In this document: positions 8,971 to 18,549 of the stretch, in pieces | Layout: every line of letters begins with the position of its first letter | Numbering within the stretch: the first letter of the stretch is position 1 | NCBI RefSeq assembly: GCF_019966595.1 | Contig: NZ_JAINFJ010000004.1 | Span: 248,001-312,000, forward strand | Origin: Oricola indica | GTDB lineage: Bacteria > Pseudomonadota > Alphaproteobacteria > Rhizobiales > Rhizobiaceae | Direction of reading: 5' to 3' | Length of the DNA: 64,000 nucleotides | Made by a program: the position numbers and the translations under genes | Notes under the pieces: model-generated | The model's input: the letters and a program-made list of their open reading frames with translations, nothing else | The model's database searches: none | Told to the model about the DNA's origin: nothing

Positions 8971-10695
8971 TCAAAAAAGTCGAAAACGCCGTGAAGGTTC
9001 CTCCGATTGGGCATCGGGATCGATTCCCGGATCGTCCGGGATCGGCGGACGGGTCTCTTCCGTGTCGGATTCAGGCTCCACGTTACCGGCCGGTTCCGGC
9101 TTCTCGGATACGGACGCTTCTTCCTTTTCGGGCTCTTCCTGGTCCACCGGCTCGGTCTCTTTCGTCTCGGCGGGCTCCTCGTCCGGTGTTTCCGTTTCGG
9201 GTTCTTCCTTTGTCACCGGCGCTTCGACGGCTTCGGCCTCGATAACGGGCCCCGGTTCCTCGGCGACCGCCGCCTCGTCGACCAAGTCCCCCTCACCCGC
9301 GGTCTCGGCGATTTCGGCGTCCTCCGCTTGATCGGGTGCTTCCGTCGGCGGCGCGACGGGGATGCCGCGCACCATCGGGTCGAGGTCGTTCTCGACAACG
9401 GGGCCGAGGCGTTCCACCGGCACCTTCCATTCGAAGGCGTCGAGCCGGCCACTGATCGGGGAAACGGGGGCCCATTCCTCCGAAACATAGCCGTCTGCCG
9501 TCCATGCCGGGTCGCGCGGGGCGCGAACCGCCCGCGCAAGCCATTCGCGCACCTTGCCCTGGTCGCCGGTGTCGGCGTCCTCGATATCGGCCATCAGCAT
9601 GAAGGCGCCCTCGCGCGGTTCGTTGCGCAGCACGAGAGCGATGGCCTTGCGGGCGTCTTCATATTCGCCGGCTTCCAGCGCCATCTGCGCCAGGATCAGG
9701 CTGGAATCGGTATTGTTCGGTTTCAACTTCTGCAGCCGCTGAGCCCGCTTGTAGCGGTCGAGCGACGAATCGCCCGGGCGCGCATTGACATGGGCGAGTG
9801 CGATTTCGGGATGCGGCGCCTTGCGCCACGTTGCCTCGAGGATATGGACGCCCCGGCGCAGCTCGTTGAGCCGGAAGCAGGCCTGCGCGGCGGCAACTGC
9901 GGCCGGAGCGAATTCCGGCGCGAGGCGATGCGCCTCCATCGCGGCCGTCTTGGCCTTCGCGGAGTCCTTCTCGATATTGTCGCGGGCAAGCGCGGTCAGC
10001 AGGACGGCGCGCTTGCGCTTGGCCTCATCCGTCTCGACCTGTTTGGCCTTCTTCTGGCTTTCCAGCAGCGCGATCGCGCCATCCCAGTCGCCGGCGGCGG
10101 TCTTGAGTTCGAGGGCCGCCGTCCCAGCCCATCGAAGATGCGGCGCGAGTTCGGCGGCTTTCTCGGCGTAATGCTTCGCCGCTGCGCGGTCACCGAGGCG
10201 CTTGGCCTCCATGTAGAGGCCGCGCAGGCCGAGAATGCGAACCTCGGGATCCTCCAGCATCGCCTCGAACTTGCCGCGCGCCTCGTCGTGATGCCCTTCG
10301 GCGATACTGGCCTGGGCGTCGAGGAGCTGAAGCAGCGGCTCGGTCGTCGAACTGAGAAGACCGTTCGCCTGCTTGAGCATCTTGCGCGCGGTCACGGCAT
10401 CGCCCGCGCCCGCGGCGATGATCCCCGTCGAGAGCGATTGATACCCCCGGTCACGGCGGCGCGCACGGAAGAATCGCTGCATGCGCTGCGGCGACGTCAA
10501 TACGATCTTGAAAACCCACCAGACGAGCATGACAGCGACAATCGCGGCTGCAACCGCCACGGCGGCGACCATCAGCGACAGCGTGATTTCGCGTCCGGCA
10601 ACGGTCACCATGATGGTGCCGGGCGTATCCGCGATCACGGCGAAACCGAGCCCCAGAACGGCGACGGCGGCGATGAAGAAAAGTACACGCAACAT
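8971..10695 (-). CDS. hemY: HemY-like TPR membrane protein with acidic C-terminal tail
   Basis: A 574-residue inner-membrane protein. Two hydrophobic segments (about residues 1-22 and 42-65) are followed by PQRMQRFFRARRRDRGYQ, the hallmark of the HemY N-terminal domain, then by TPR helices to about residue 440. The last 120 residues or so are low-complexity and rich in Glu, Pro and Ala, a non-conserved extension. HemY of this type sits in the hem operon and is thought to assist late haem biosynthesis as a scaffold; it is not the protoporphyrinogen oxidase that carries the same symbol. It lies 12 bases after the Mic60-like gene and is almost certainly co-transcribed with it. Confidence 0.88.
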   Translation of the reverse strand: MLRVLFFIAAVAVLGLGFAVIADTPGTIMVTVAGREITLSLMVAAVAVAAAIVAVMLVWWVFKIVLTSPQRMQRFFRARRRDRGYQSLSTGIIAAGAGDAVTARKMLKQANGLLSSTTEPLLQLLDAQASIAEGHHDEARGKFEAMLEDPEVRILGLRGLYMEAKRLGDRAAAKHYAEKAAELAPHLRWAGTAALELKTAAGDWDGAIALLESQKKAKQVETDEAKRKRAVLLTALARDNIEKDSAKAKTAAMEAHRLAPEFAPAAVAAAQACFRLNELRRGVHILEATWRKAPHPEIALAHVNARPGDSSLDRYKRAQRLQKLKPNNTDSSLILAQMALEAGEYEDARKAIALVLRNEPREGAFMLMADIEDADTGDQGKVREWLARAVRAPRDPAWTADGYVSEEWAPVSPISGRLDAFEWKVPVERLGPVVENDLDPMVRGIPVAPPTEAPDQAEDAEIAETAGEGDLVDEAAVAEEPGPVIEAEAVEAPVTKEEPETETPDEEPAETKETEPVDQEEPEKEEASVSEKPEPAGNVEPESDTEETRPPIPDDPGIDPDAQSEEPSRRFRLF

Positions 10696-10707
10696 GGTTC
10701 GCGGCTC

Positions 10708-12189
10708 CTATTCGCTCGCCGGCGCTTCGCCGGCCTTCATCGCGCCGCTCAGCACCCGGCTGATCAGCGTGTCGAGTTCGCGCCGCGCCTTCACGTCGGC
10801 GATGAAGTCCGCCGAGGCTTGCTGCGAGGCTTCCGGCAGGCTGTCCCATTCGGTCACCACCCGATCGAAATTCCCCTGCTGCAGGGCGACCTCCATGCGT
10901 GCGGCGATTTCGCCCGGCTTGTCGCCCGCGACTTCGCCAACCGGACGGATCTGCACGAGGGATCGCGCGCTGGCGGATAGCCGGTCGAGTATGCCCGCAT
11001 TGGACCCGACCCCGCTCTGCGCCGCGACGATGGCATTCGCGACCGCCGGGAAACGCTCCGTCAGCTGCGCCTGTGTCGGCACGCCGGAGGCCGCATAATC
11101 GCGCAGCGCCGCGATGCTTTGCGCATCGTCACTCACGGCCGCATAGGCCTCCAGTTCATTCATGAAGCCGCCGCCGCGATCCGCGGCCGATTTCAGCGCC
11201 GAAGCGGCGATGGCCGCGGCGACACGGCTGCCGGCGCCCGCCTCGATATCGGTCTCGACGCCGGAAATCCGGTCTCCCAATGCCGCCAACGACGACCGCG
11301 CCTCGGCAAGTCCGGCCGAAAGCGTTTCGATTTCGCTGCGAAGATCCGCGACGCCATCGGAGGCGGATTGGGCCGCCTGCATCGCGTCCGCCACCTCTCC
11401 GCGAAGTGCCGTATCGGCTTCACCGGCGGTATCATCCGAAGGTGCGGCATCGAGCGTGGCGACTTTCCCGGAGAGATCCGACAGGGTTGCCTCGATTGCG
11501 TCGGCGCGTTCGGACAACGCTTCAAGCCCGGCATTCTCGCCCGCGCCGCCGGAAGAGACGGCCTGGTTGAGCGATGCGACCCGATCGCCAAGCGAAGCAA
11601 ATTGTTCCTGCAATCCGGCGAGCGCCTCTCCATTGGCCGTCGCGGCCGTTTCCGCGGATTCGACCCGTTCTTCAAGATCGGCAGGCACAGCAGGCGCCGC
11701 GCCTTTCACGGCTTCCAGTTCGGACGACAGGGCATCGATTTGGCCCTGCAGAGGCGTAAGATCGACCGGCTCGGCGCTGCGCATGGACGGCAGGACGCCG
11801 GCCCATTGCAATCCGCCCGCAAGCAGAAGCGCAACCAGTCCGCCGATCACACCGCCGCCGATCGCCCTGAAACGTCCACCACCACCTGATGGCGATGACG
11901 GCAGGGGCTCCGGATCGGGCGACGGACCTTCTCCGCCTTCGATCGCCTCGCGTGCGGCTTCATCGGCCTTCGATTTCGGCATAACGGTCTCGGGCGAAGC
12001 TTCAGCGGGTTTCCCGTCCCCGGACATCTGCCTGTCGGTCGTTCCGGTCGCGTTCTCGAAAGCGACCGGCTCCGCCGGCGGCGCTTCTCCGCCGGTTTCG
12101 GACTCGGTTTTGACTTCGCTTGCTTCGAGATCGATCGTCACGGGCTTGCGGGTCGGTTTGCTGCGCCGGCTCTTCGGCTTTTGAACCAT
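10708..12189 (-). CDS. Mic60/mitofilin-like membrane protein (COG4223)
   Basis: A 493-residue protein with a basic, Lys/Arg-rich start, an acidic low-complexity stretch, one membrane segment (about residues 109-133), a long coiled coil (about 140-330) rich in Ala, Glu and Ser, and a helical C-terminal domain. This architecture and its place between hemD and hemY identify the alphaproteobacterial homologue of mitochondrial Mic60, which shapes inner-membrane invaginations and contacts the outer membrane. AGGAG lies about 10 bases before the ATG. An intrinsic terminator overlaps the end of the preceding hemD, so this gene and hemY probably also have their own promoter in the 73-bp gap. Confidence 0.87.
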   Translation of the reverse strand: MVQKPKSRRSKPTRKPVTIDLEASEVKTESETGGEAPPAEPVAFENATGTTDRQMSGDGKPAEASPETVMPKSKADEAAREAIEGGEGPSPDPEPLPSSPSGGGGRFRAIGGGVIGGLVALLLAGGLQWAGVLPSMRSAEPVDLTPLQGQIDALSSELEAVKGAAPAVPADLEERVESAETAATANGEALAGLQEQFASLGDRVASLNQAVSSGGAGENAGLEALSERADAIEATLSDLSGKVATLDAAPSDDTAGEADTALRGEVADAMQAAQSASDGVADLRSEIETLSAGLAEARSSLAALGDRISGVETDIEAGAGSRVAAAIAASALKSAADRGGGFMNELEAYAAVSDDAQSIAALRDYAASGVPTQAQLTERFPAVANAIVAAQSGVGSNAGILDRLSASARSLVQIRPVGEVAGDKPGEIAARMEVALQQGNFDRVVTEWDSLPEASQQASADFIADVKARRELDTLISRVLSGAMKAGEAPASE

Positions 12190-12243
12190 CGGAGGTCTCC
12201 TGCGGGGCTGCTGACGACTGTCTTAGCATGCCTTTCGCAAAGC

Positions 12244-12270
12244 AAAAGCGCCTGATTGAAATTCAGGCGC
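12244..12270 (-). terminator. Intrinsic terminator overlapping the hemD stop codon
   Basis: On the minus strand GCGCCTGA and its exact complement TCAGGCGC enclose a 7-base loop and are followed by TTTT. The hemD TGA (12263-12265) lies within the hairpin. It would end or attenuate hemCD transcription before the Mic60-like gene. Confidence 0.7.
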
Positions 12271-13018
12271 CCGACGACGGCACTGTCGCACGCAAGGCTT
12301 CCAATAGAGCGTGTTCGTTAGGCGCGGTAGCAACCATCACGCGGGGCCTGAAAGTGTCAGGCAAGGCATCAGCGACACGCGCCGAAATCGCGATAAATCG
12401 AGTATTTTCAAATAGATCTTCGGTTTTTGTCGAAACCGCATCGGCGAATGCGCGTGCCGATAGCGCGGAATGAAACAGGATGGCGTCCGGCCTGCGGTGC
12501 GACAAGGCGTCGGTCAATAAATAAGTCATACGACTGACTATTTTGCTCGAATAGACGATCGCGAGCCCCCCCTCGAAGCCGCTCCCGACCAGCTTGTGCT
12601 CAAGGTCGCCGGTACGCACCTTTCCGCAAAGATAGACAAAGCGGGCGCTGACTGGCTCCGCCCTGGAAACGAGCGACACGAGGTCGTCCACCGCGCCGTC
12701 GGCGGAGCGGACGTGAACGAAACCCCGCGCCAAGGCTTCGGCGCGCGTGGCGTCGCCGACCGCATAGACCGGCTTGTCCGCAAGGGCCGCAAGAAGCGGC
12801 TCGGGTAGAAAACGAAACGCGTTGGCGCTGGTCGCAACGACGAAATCCGCACGCTCGATATCGCCCGGATCGATTTCCGGATCGAACGCGACGATCTCGG
12901 TCAACGGAAGAACGAGGAAATTGTATCCCGCATCAGCCAGCGCGGCGGCGGTCTTGTCCGCGCCCGGCTGCGGGCGGGTGATCCAGACGAGGGGAGCGCC
13001 GGATCCGCTCACGACCAC
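12263..13018 (-). CDS. hemD: Uroporphyrinogen-III synthase
   Basis: A 251-residue HemD, which closes hydroxymethylbilane to uroporphyrinogen III while inverting ring D. The family is poorly conserved, but [16 protein letters not shown] at the N-terminus, the P-L-T-E-I stretch, [21 protein letters not shown] and the C-terminal [14 protein letters not shown] are in the expected order for the two-lobed enzyme. The ATG at 13018 overlaps the end of hemC by 10 bases, so hemC and hemD are translated as a coupled pair. Its stop codon sits in the terminator hairpin. Confidence 0.93.
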   Translation of the reverse strand: MVVSGSGAPLVWITRPQPGADKTAAALADAGYNFLVLPLTEIVAFDPEIDPGDIERADFVVATSANAFRFLPEPLLAALADKPVYAVGDATRAEALARGFVHVRSADGAVDDLVSLVSRAEPVSARFVYLCGKVRTGDLEHKLVGSGFEGGLAIVYSSKIVSRMTYLLTDALSHRRPDAILFHSALSARAFADAVSTKTEDLFENTRFIAISARVADALPDTFRPRVMVATAPNEHALLEALRATVPSSGA

Positions 13019-13941
13019 GAGGCGAAGAAACCGTCGCCCGCTTCAAGGCGCAGATGCCGCCCCGCAGCGCGGCCGATATCGGCGGCCTGGCTCATCGGGC
13101 CGTCCTTCGCGATCTCGTGCGCCTGCGTACCGTCGGGGGTCAGGATCATGCCGCGAAAGGCGATCCCGCTTTCGGTCACGAGGGCGAGCCCTGCGATCGG
13201 CGTTCGGCAGGAACCATCGAGTTCCGCGAGAAACGCCCGCTCGCAGGCAAGCGCTGTCGCCGTCGGTTCATGGTTGAGAGGCTCGACCAGCGCGTCGGTG
13301 CGAGGATCGCCTGCGCGAGCCTCTATGCAGATCGCACCCTGCCCCGGTGCGGGCAGGAAGACATCGGGGTGCATCAGATCGGTGATGATGTGTTCCATGC
13401 CGAGCCGGCGCAGCCCGGCATTGGCGAGCAGCGTCGCATCCGCGACGCCTTCCTCGAGCTTGCGCAGCCGCGTTTGCACATTGCCGCGAAACTGAACAAC
13501 CGAAAGATCTGGCCGAATCCGCCGGATCATCGCCTGCCGGCGCAATGACGAGGAACCGACCACCGCGCCCTCCGGCATATCCGCCAGCGATTTCGCCTTG
13601 TTCGAGATAAAGGCGTCGCGCGGGTCCTCACGGTCGAGAAAAGCGGTAATGGCGAGCCCTTCGGGCAGCACGGTCGGCATGTCCTTCGAGGAATGCACGG
13701 CGAGATCGATCCGACCGTCGCGAAGCTGTTCCTCCAGTTCCAGGGTAAAAAGCCCCTTGCCGCCGACTTCCGAGAGAGGTCTGTCCTGAATGCGGTCGCC
13801 AGCCGTCGAGATGACGCAGACCTCGATCATGTCGGGCGCGATGGCGTGCGCGTCGACCAGTCGGTCACGAACCTCGTGCGCCTGCGCGAGCGCGAGCGGG
13901 CTGCCGCGCGTGCCGATCCTGATTTTTTCCGCTGCCGCCAT
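13009..13941 (-). CDS. hemC: Hydroxymethylbilane synthase (porphobilinogen deaminase)
   Basis: A 310-residue cytosolic enzyme that links four porphobilinogens into hydroxymethylbilane in haem, corrin and bilin synthesis. The start at 13941 is preferred over one 27 codons upstream because the family begins at [16 protein letters not shown]. The conserved GDR, SSLRRQA and RGNVQTRL stretches are present, and Cys245 in [10 protein letters not shown] is the attachment point of the dipyrromethane cofactor. It is divergent from tsaD with 115 bp between them, an arrangement widespread in Alphaproteobacteria. Confidence 0.96.
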   Translation of the reverse strand: MAAAEKIRIGTRGSPLALAQAHEVRDRLVDAHAIAPDMIEVCVISTAGDRIQDRPLSEVGGKGLFTLELEEQLRDGRIDLAVHSSKDMPTVLPEGLAITAFLDREDPRDAFISNKAKSLADMPEGAVVGSSSLRRQAMIRRIRPDLSVVQFRGNVQTRLRKLEEGVADATLLANAGLRRLGMEHIITDLMHPDVFLPAPGQGAICIEARAGDPRTDALVEPLNHEPTATALACERAFLAELDGSCRTPIAGLALVTESGIAFRGMILTPDGTQAHEIAKDGPMSQAADIGRAAGRHLRLEAGDGFFASWS

Positions 13942-14056
13942 GATTGTTTGCAAGCCCGCCGTTCCGTGATACCCGAAGCCGGACAGGTAACCCCAATTCC
14001 GCGCATCGGCAACCGCACCCAATGACGCGGCGTTTCAGAAAGCGGCGCCGACCTCC

Positions 14057-15139
14057 ATGACCACTGTGCTTGGCATCGAAACGAGCTGCGACGAGACCGC
14101 CGCTGCGGTGGTGCGCCGCGCCGCGCCGGACGCACCGGCGGAAATCCTCTCCAACACGGTCTACAGCCAGATCGCCGACCATGCCGCCTATGGCGGGGTT
14201 GTGCCGGAGATCGCGGCGCGGGCCCATGTCGAGGGACTGGACGCGATCATCGCGCGCGCCATGGCAGAAGCGGGAACTGGTTTCGACGAGATCGACGCCG
14301 TCGCGGTGACCGCGGGTCCCGGCTTGATCGGCGGGCTGATGGTCGGCGTCATGACGGCGCGGGCGATCTGCTCGGCACGCAACCTGCCGCTGATCGGCAT
14401 CAACCATCTCGAAGGCCACGCCCTCACGCCGCGCCTGACCGACGACCTCGATTTTCCTTATCTCCTGCTGCTCGTTTCGGGCGGGCACACGCAGATCCTG
14501 CTGGTCAATGCGCTGGGAGATTATCGCCGCTGGGGCACGACCATCGACGATGCGCTGGGCGAAGCCTTCGACAAGACCGCCAAGCTTCTGGGCCTGCCCT
14601 ATCCCGGTGGACCGGCGGTCGAACGCGAAGCCGCGAAAGGCGATCCGAAACGCTTCGCCTTCCCGCGGCCGATGAAGGGCGAGGAGCGGCTCGATTTTTC
14701 CTTTTCCGGCCTCAAGACAGCCGTACGGCGCGAAGCAACCGCGCTTGCACCATTGACCGAGACGGATATCGCCGATCTCTGCGCCTCGTTCCAGACCGCC
14801 GTCACCGATACGCTCGCCGATCGGATCGGACGGGCATTCGCGCTCTACCGCGCAGAGTTCGGCGACGGACCGGCGGCGCTGGTCGTCGCGGGCGGGGTTG
14901 CCGCCAATGCCGCGATCCGGACAAGGCTGGGCGATCTCTGTGCCACCAATGATTTCAAACTGCACGCGCCGCCGCTCAATCTCTGTTCCGACAACGCCGT
15001 GATGATCGCCTGGGCCGGTCTCGAACGGTTCGAGGCCGGCGAAACCGGCAATCGTGATGTCGCGCCGCGTTCGCGCTGGCCACTGGACCCGTCGGCGGAA
15101 GCGCTCATCGGCGGCGGTCGCCGGGGAGCGAAGGCATGA
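14057..15139 (+). CDS. tsaD: tRNA N6-threonylcarbamoyladenosine transferase TsaD
   Basis: A 360-residue ASKHA-fold enzyme that transfers the threonylcarbamoyl group to A37 of ANN-decoding tRNAs together with TsaB and TsaE. The N-terminal [14 protein letters not shown] and the metal-binding pair His117/His121 in NHLEGH are exact family markers, as is [14 protein letters not shown]. The length is typical. Its last 4 bases (ATGA) overlap the gpsA start, so tsaD-gpsA form an operon. Confidence 0.97.
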   Translation: MTTVLGIETSCDETAAAVVRRAAPDAPAEILSNTVYSQIADHAAYGGVVPEIAARAHVEGLDAIIARAMAEAGTGFDEIDAVAVTAGPGLIGGLMVGVMTARAICSARNLPLIGINHLEGHALTPRLTDDLDFPYLLLLVSGGHTQILLVNALGDYRRWGTTIDDALGEAFDKTAKLLGLPYPGGPAVEREAAKGDPKRFAFPRPMKGEERLDFSFSGLKTAVRREATALAPLTETDIADLCASFQTAVTDTLADRIGRAFALYRAEFGDGPAALVVAGGVAANAAIRTRLGDLCATNDFKLHAPPLNLCSDNAVMIAWAGLERFEAGETGNRDVAPRSRWPLDPSAEALIGGGRRGAKA

Positions 15140-16131
15140 AAAGCGCTCCGACGGAAAGCCGCATCGCCGTGCTCGGCGCGGGCGCATGGGGCACCGCGCT
15201 TGCCGCTTCCTTCGCCCGCGCGGGACGCGACTGCCTGCTCTGGGCGCGCGCTGACGACTCCGTCGCCGCAATCAACAGCCAACATCGCAATCCACGCTAT
15301 CTGGGCGATATCGCCTTGCCGGAAACTCTGCGCGCAACAGGAAACATGGCCGAAGCGCTGGACGGCGCGGGCGTGATCCTACTCGCCGTGCCAGCGCAGA
15401 CGCTTCGCGATTTCCTTGCGGACACGCTCGGATCGACGGCCCCCCGATCGGTTTTCGTGTCGACCGCAAAGGGGATCGACCGCGAGACCAGTCACACCAT
15501 GTCGGAGATCATCGACGATGTCGCGGGACGGGACCGCTCCGCCGTATTGTCCGGCCCCAGTTTCGCCGCCGACGTCGCGGCGGGCCTACCCACTGCGGTA
15601 ACGGTCGCCGCCCACGATCTCGAAACGGCGAAGGCACTGGCGGAAGTCTTGTCGAGCAAAACGCTGCGTTGTTACGCCTCCGACGACCTGATGGGGGTCG
15701 AACTGGGCGGTGCGCTGAAGAACGTGCTGGCGATCGCCGCCGGCATCGTCCACGGCGCCAATCTGGGCGCCAGCGCCGTCGCCGCCCTGACGACGCGGGG
15801 ATTCGCTGAATTGCAGCGCGTCGCGGATGCGCTCGGCGCGAAACCCGACACGCTGGCCGGCCTGTCGGGCCTCGGCGACCTGATCCTTTCCTGCGGATCC
15901 GAGAAGTCGCGCAACTTCGCCTATGGCGCGGCGCTTGCCCGCGGCGAGGATCTATCGAACCGGCCGCTTGCCGAAGGCGTCTTTACCGCGTCGGTGGCGG
16001 CGAGGTTGGCGCACGGACACGACCTCGACGCGCCGATCATCTCGGCCATCGACGCCATTCTCGCCGGCAATCTGACCGTCGAAGCGGCCATGTCCGAACT
16101 GATGTCACGGCCGCTCAAGACCGAGACTTGA
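15136..16131 (+). CDS. gpsA: NAD(P)-dependent glycerol-3-phosphate dehydrogenase
   Basis: A 331-residue dehydrogenase making sn-glycerol 3-phosphate from dihydroxyacetone phosphate for phospholipid synthesis. The Rossmann motif [10 protein letters not shown] lies near residue 14. [27 protein letters not shown] and the catalytic-Lys region [17 protein letters not shown] follow in the usual order. It overlaps tsaD by ATGA. A 58-bp gap separates it from the EVE gene on the same strand. Confidence 0.97.
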   Translation: MKSAPTESRIAVLGAGAWGTALAASFARAGRDCLLWARADDSVAAINSQHRNPRYLGDIALPETLRATGNMAEALDGAGVILLAVPAQTLRDFLADTLGSTAPRSVFVSTAKGIDRETSHTMSEIIDDVAGRDRSAVLSGPSFAADVAAGLPTAVTVAAHDLETAKALAEVLSSKTLRCYASDDLMGVELGGALKNVLAIAAGIVHGANLGASAVAALTTRGFAELQRVADALGAKPDTLAGLSGLGDLILSCGSEKSRNFAYGAALARGEDLSNRPLAEGVFTASVAARLAHGHDLDAPIISAIDAILAGNLTVEAAMSELMSRPLKTET

Positions 16132-16189
16132 CCGCGCCGCCGTGTTCGCTAGCAAGGGCGCAGCACAAATTCCGGTCCGGAGACGTTTC

Positions 16190-16621
16190 ATGGCGAATTA
16201 CTGGTTGTTCAAATCCGAGCCCTTCAAGTTTTCCTGGCAGATGCTGAAAGACAAGGGCGAGGCCGGCGAGGAGTGGGACGGCATCCGCAACTACCAGGCG
16301 CGCAACAACATGCGCGCCATGAAACTCGGCGACAAGGGCTTCTTCTACCACTCGAACGAGGGGCTTGAGGTGGTCGGCATCGCCGAGGTCTGTAACGAGA
16401 TCCACCCGGATTCGACCACCGACGACCCGCGATGGGAGTGCGTCGACCTCAAGGCGGTGTGCGACATGCCGAAGCCGGTGACGCTGAAGGACGTGAAAGC
16501 CAACCCGAAACTCGCGGAGATGTCGCTGGTGACCTCGATGCGCCTGTCCGTCCAGCCCGTGACCGAGGCCGAGTGGATCGAGGTCTGCCGCATGGGCGGG
16601 CTCGACAATCCGCCGAAATAG
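16190..16621 (+). CDS. EVE-domain protein
   Basis: A 143-residue protein consisting of a single EVE domain, the PUA-like fold that recognises modified bases in DNA or RNA (5-methylcytosine-type ligands in characterised cases). Family hallmarks are YWLFKSEP at the N-terminus, WDGIRNYQARNNMR, GFFYHSN and VDLKAV. The start at 16190 is fixed by MANYWLFKSEP. The following methyltransferase gene begins 12 bases downstream. No modification-dependent nuclease is fused or adjacent, so a housekeeping tRNA or rRNA-related role is as likely as defence. Confidence 0.92.
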   Translation: MANYWLFKSEPFKFSWQMLKDKGEAGEEWDGIRNYQARNNMRAMKLGDKGFFYHSNEGLEVVGIAEVCNEIHPDSTTDDPRWECVDLKAVCDMPKPVTLKDVKANPKLAEMSLVTSMRLSVQPVTEAEWIEVCRMGGLDNPPK

Positions 16622-16633
16622 CGGGCTGATCCG

Positions 16634-17302
16634 ATGAACGGCGACAAGGCCGGCTTCATCCGCGCCAACACCGCCATCATGACGCCGCCGCATGTGCCGG
16701 AAATCCACCTGCACATCGCCGACGAGGCGCACGACCTTTGGCACAAGACGGAGGAGGAACTGGCGCAGATCGGCCTGCCGCCGCCCTTCTGGGCTTTCGC
16801 ATGGGCCGGCGGGCAGGGCCTGGCGCGCTATGTTCTCGACAATCCCGCATGCGTGCAAAACCGTCGGGTGCTCGACTTCGCGACCGGCTCCGGCCTCGTC
16901 GCCATCGCGGCGGCGTTGGCCGGCGCGAAATCCGTGACCGCCGCCGACATCGACCCGTTCTGCGAAACCGCCGTAACGCTCAATACGGCGCTGAACGGTG
17001 TCGATATCGCCTGTGAGGACCGCGATCTCGTTGGCAGCCCATTGCCGCAGATCGAGACAGTGCTCGCCGGTGACGTGTTCTTCGACCGGGAGATGAGCTC
17101 CCTCCTCATCCCGTGGTTTTCAACGCTCGCCGACAGCGGCACGGAGATCCTGATCGGCGATCCCGGCCGCGCCTACCTGCCGCGCGAAAATCTCACCCTT
17201 CTCGCCGACTATGCCGTACCGGTGACGCGGGCGCTGGAGGATGCAGAGGTGAAGCGCACATGTGTATGGCGATTCGGAACCGTAGCGCGCCCGGCTGCTT
17301 GA
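16634..17302 (+). CDS. Class I SAM methyltransferase, ETFB-lysine methyltransferase-like
   Basis: A 222-residue seven-strand methyltransferase. The motif I core VLDFATGSGLVAIAAAL and the acidic motif II strand VTAADID bind S-adenosylmethionine; PPFWAFAWAGGQGLARY upstream is characteristic of the METTL20/COG3897 group, whose characterised members methylate lysines of the beta subunit of electron transfer flavoprotein. VLAGDVFFDREM takes the place of the substrate-side D-x-x-Y/F motif. The target here is inferred from family only. The gene follows the EVE gene by 12 bases. Confidence 0.82.
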   Translation: MNGDKAGFIRANTAIMTPPHVPEIHLHIADEAHDLWHKTEEELAQIGLPPPFWAFAWAGGQGLARYVLDNPACVQNRRVLDFATGSGLVAIAAALAGAKSVTAADIDPFCETAVTLNTALNGVDIACEDRDLVGSPLPQIETVLAGDVFFDREMSSLLIPWFSTLADSGTEILIGDPGRAYLPRENLTLLADYAVPVTRALEDAEVKRTCVWRFGTVARPAA

Positions 17303-17360
17303 GTTTTCCCGTGCCGCGGTGTTTCCTCTCCACGGGAGTGATTTAGGGGAGGGAAAACTC

Positions 17361-17762
17361 ATGTCATTTGGCGGCGCGAACTACATCGCGATCCTCGTCG
17401 CGGCGGTCGCGGCCTATCTGGCCGGCGCGATCTATTATGGCTGGATGGGCAAGACGTGGATGAAAGCGGCGCGAATCGATCCGGCCGACGCCAAGATGTC
17501 GCTGCCGCTCATGGTCGTCGGCTTCGTCTGTGAATTGATCATGGCGTGGGTCATGGCCGGCGTCATCGGCCATTTCGGTGACGTCAGCATAAAAACCGGC
17601 CTGATTTCCGGATTCCTGCTGTGGCTTGGATTCATGGCCACCACACTGACCGTCAACCAGCGTTATCAGGGTTTTGGATGGGATCTCAGCCTGATCGACG
17701 GCCTGCACTGGCTGATCGTTGCGCTGCTGATGGGCGGCATTCTCGGCGCCTTCGGCGTCTAG
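17361..17762 (+). CDS. DUF1761 membrane protein
   Basis: A 133-residue protein with four hydrophobic segments (about residues 4-25, 47-70, 78-95 and 108-130). The start at 17361 is set by GGGGAGGGAAAA just upstream and by the family N-terminus ANYIAILVAAVAAYLAGAIYYGWMGK. DUF1761 proteins are small integral membrane proteins of unknown function. The TAG stop (17760-17762) is provided by the left end of the second 104-bp palindrome, so the natural C-terminus may have been replaced. Confidence 0.85.
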   Translation: MSFGGANYIAILVAAVAAYLAGAIYYGWMGKTWMKAARIDPADAKMSLPLMVVGFVCELIMAWVMAGVIGHFGDVSIKTGLISGFLLWLGFMATTLTVNQRYQGFGWDLSLIDGLHWLIVALLMGGILGAFGV

Positions 17763-17863
17763 TGCAATTCAGGTCTTTGTTAAACAACCAGAATCGGAAT
17801 GCGCGTTCGAGCCAAAGGCGAGAGGCAATGCATTCTGATTCCGTTGCAACCTGAAAAGCACTA
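17760..17863 (+). repeat. 104-bp imperfect palindrome, copy 2 (stop-codon-donating intergenic repeat)
   Basis: Second copy of the element at 7594-7697, in the opposite orientation and the same length to the base. It begins TAGTGCAATTCAGG and ends CTGAAAAGCACTA; outer and inner arms (AGAATCGGAATGC against GCATTCTGATTCC) are near-complementary. It fills the whole space between two convergent genes and supplies the TAG of DUF1761 at one end and the TAG of the L,D-transpeptidase gene (17861-17863) at the other. The central 'GGCGAGAGGC' is identical in both copies. Confidence 0.75.
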
Positions 17864-18388
17864 GGCCAGCGTTCGAACCATCGTCGACGAGCCGATGCGC
17901 GGCAGCAGCCGGCGCATCGTTTCCGGCGCGACTGCGATACAGCCTTCCGTCGGCGGGAAACCCGGCTTGGCGACATGCAGGAAGATCGCCGAACCGCCAT
18001 TTCGCATGCATCCGAAGGGCGGAAGGTTCCAATCGAGCACGAGGCAGACGTCGTAGAGCCGGTCGGCGCGCATCATCGCCTCATGACTTGGCCCGAACGG
18101 CAGGCGCACCGGCCGGTTGTAATTGGGGTCCGTCGGCGCATCACACCAGCCGTCGCGCGGCCCGATCGGTTCCAGCTCCAGCGCCGTTCGCGGCCGTGGC
18201 ATCCTGTCGGCTCGAAACCAGCCGGAAACGATACGCATCGCCGCAATCGGTGTTGCGCCGTCGCCTTCGCGCTTGATCGGTCGCAGGCCGCTTCGCCCGA
18301 GCGCGCAATCGAAGCTCCAGCCGCCGGCAACCAGCACGCCCCTGCGCCCATCGCGCGCCGCCCGTCGAACAAAGATGGTTGAAATCAC
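17861..18388 (-). CDS. L,D-transpeptidase (YkuD-type) family protein
   Basis: A 175-residue protein of the YkuD/COG3786 group. The catalytic motif is AIFLHVAKPGFPPTEGCIAV: a histidine followed by G-C with the nucleophilic cysteine. Enzymes of this fold make 3-3 cross-links in peptidoglycan or attach proteins to it. No signal peptide is visible from the GTG start at 18388 (no ATG is available before the domain), which is usual for this short subgroup but leaves its location unclear. It is convergent with DUF1761, with the 104-bp repeat filling the gap. Confidence 0.82.
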   Translation of the reverse strand: MISTIFVRRAARDGRRGVLVAGGWSFDCALGRSGLRPIKREGDGATPIAAMRIVSGWFRADRMPRPRTALELEPIGPRDGWCDAPTDPNYNRPVRLPFGPSHEAMMRADRLYDVCLVLDWNLPPFGCMRNGGSAIFLHVAKPGFPPTEGCIAVAPETMRRLLPRIGSSTMVRTLA

Positions 18389-18549
18389 GCTGTTTTTCCG
18401 CCTGCCCTTTTTCGCTCACGTTTATGACCGATCAGTCACAACTTGGTGCAATGCTGCGTGAAGCGCTTTCGCCGTTCACATTTTCATGACAGGAAATGTG
18501 TAAACAGCGTGAAAACGCAAGAAAACTGACGATCGAGGCAAGACAGCCG

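Noticed and set aside
16190-17302. EVE plus methyltransferase as a modification-dependent defence pair
   Set aside because: The methyltransferase resembles ETFB-lysine methyltransferases, not base methylases, and no nuclease is present. The tsaD-gpsA-EVE order is a housekeeping arrangement.
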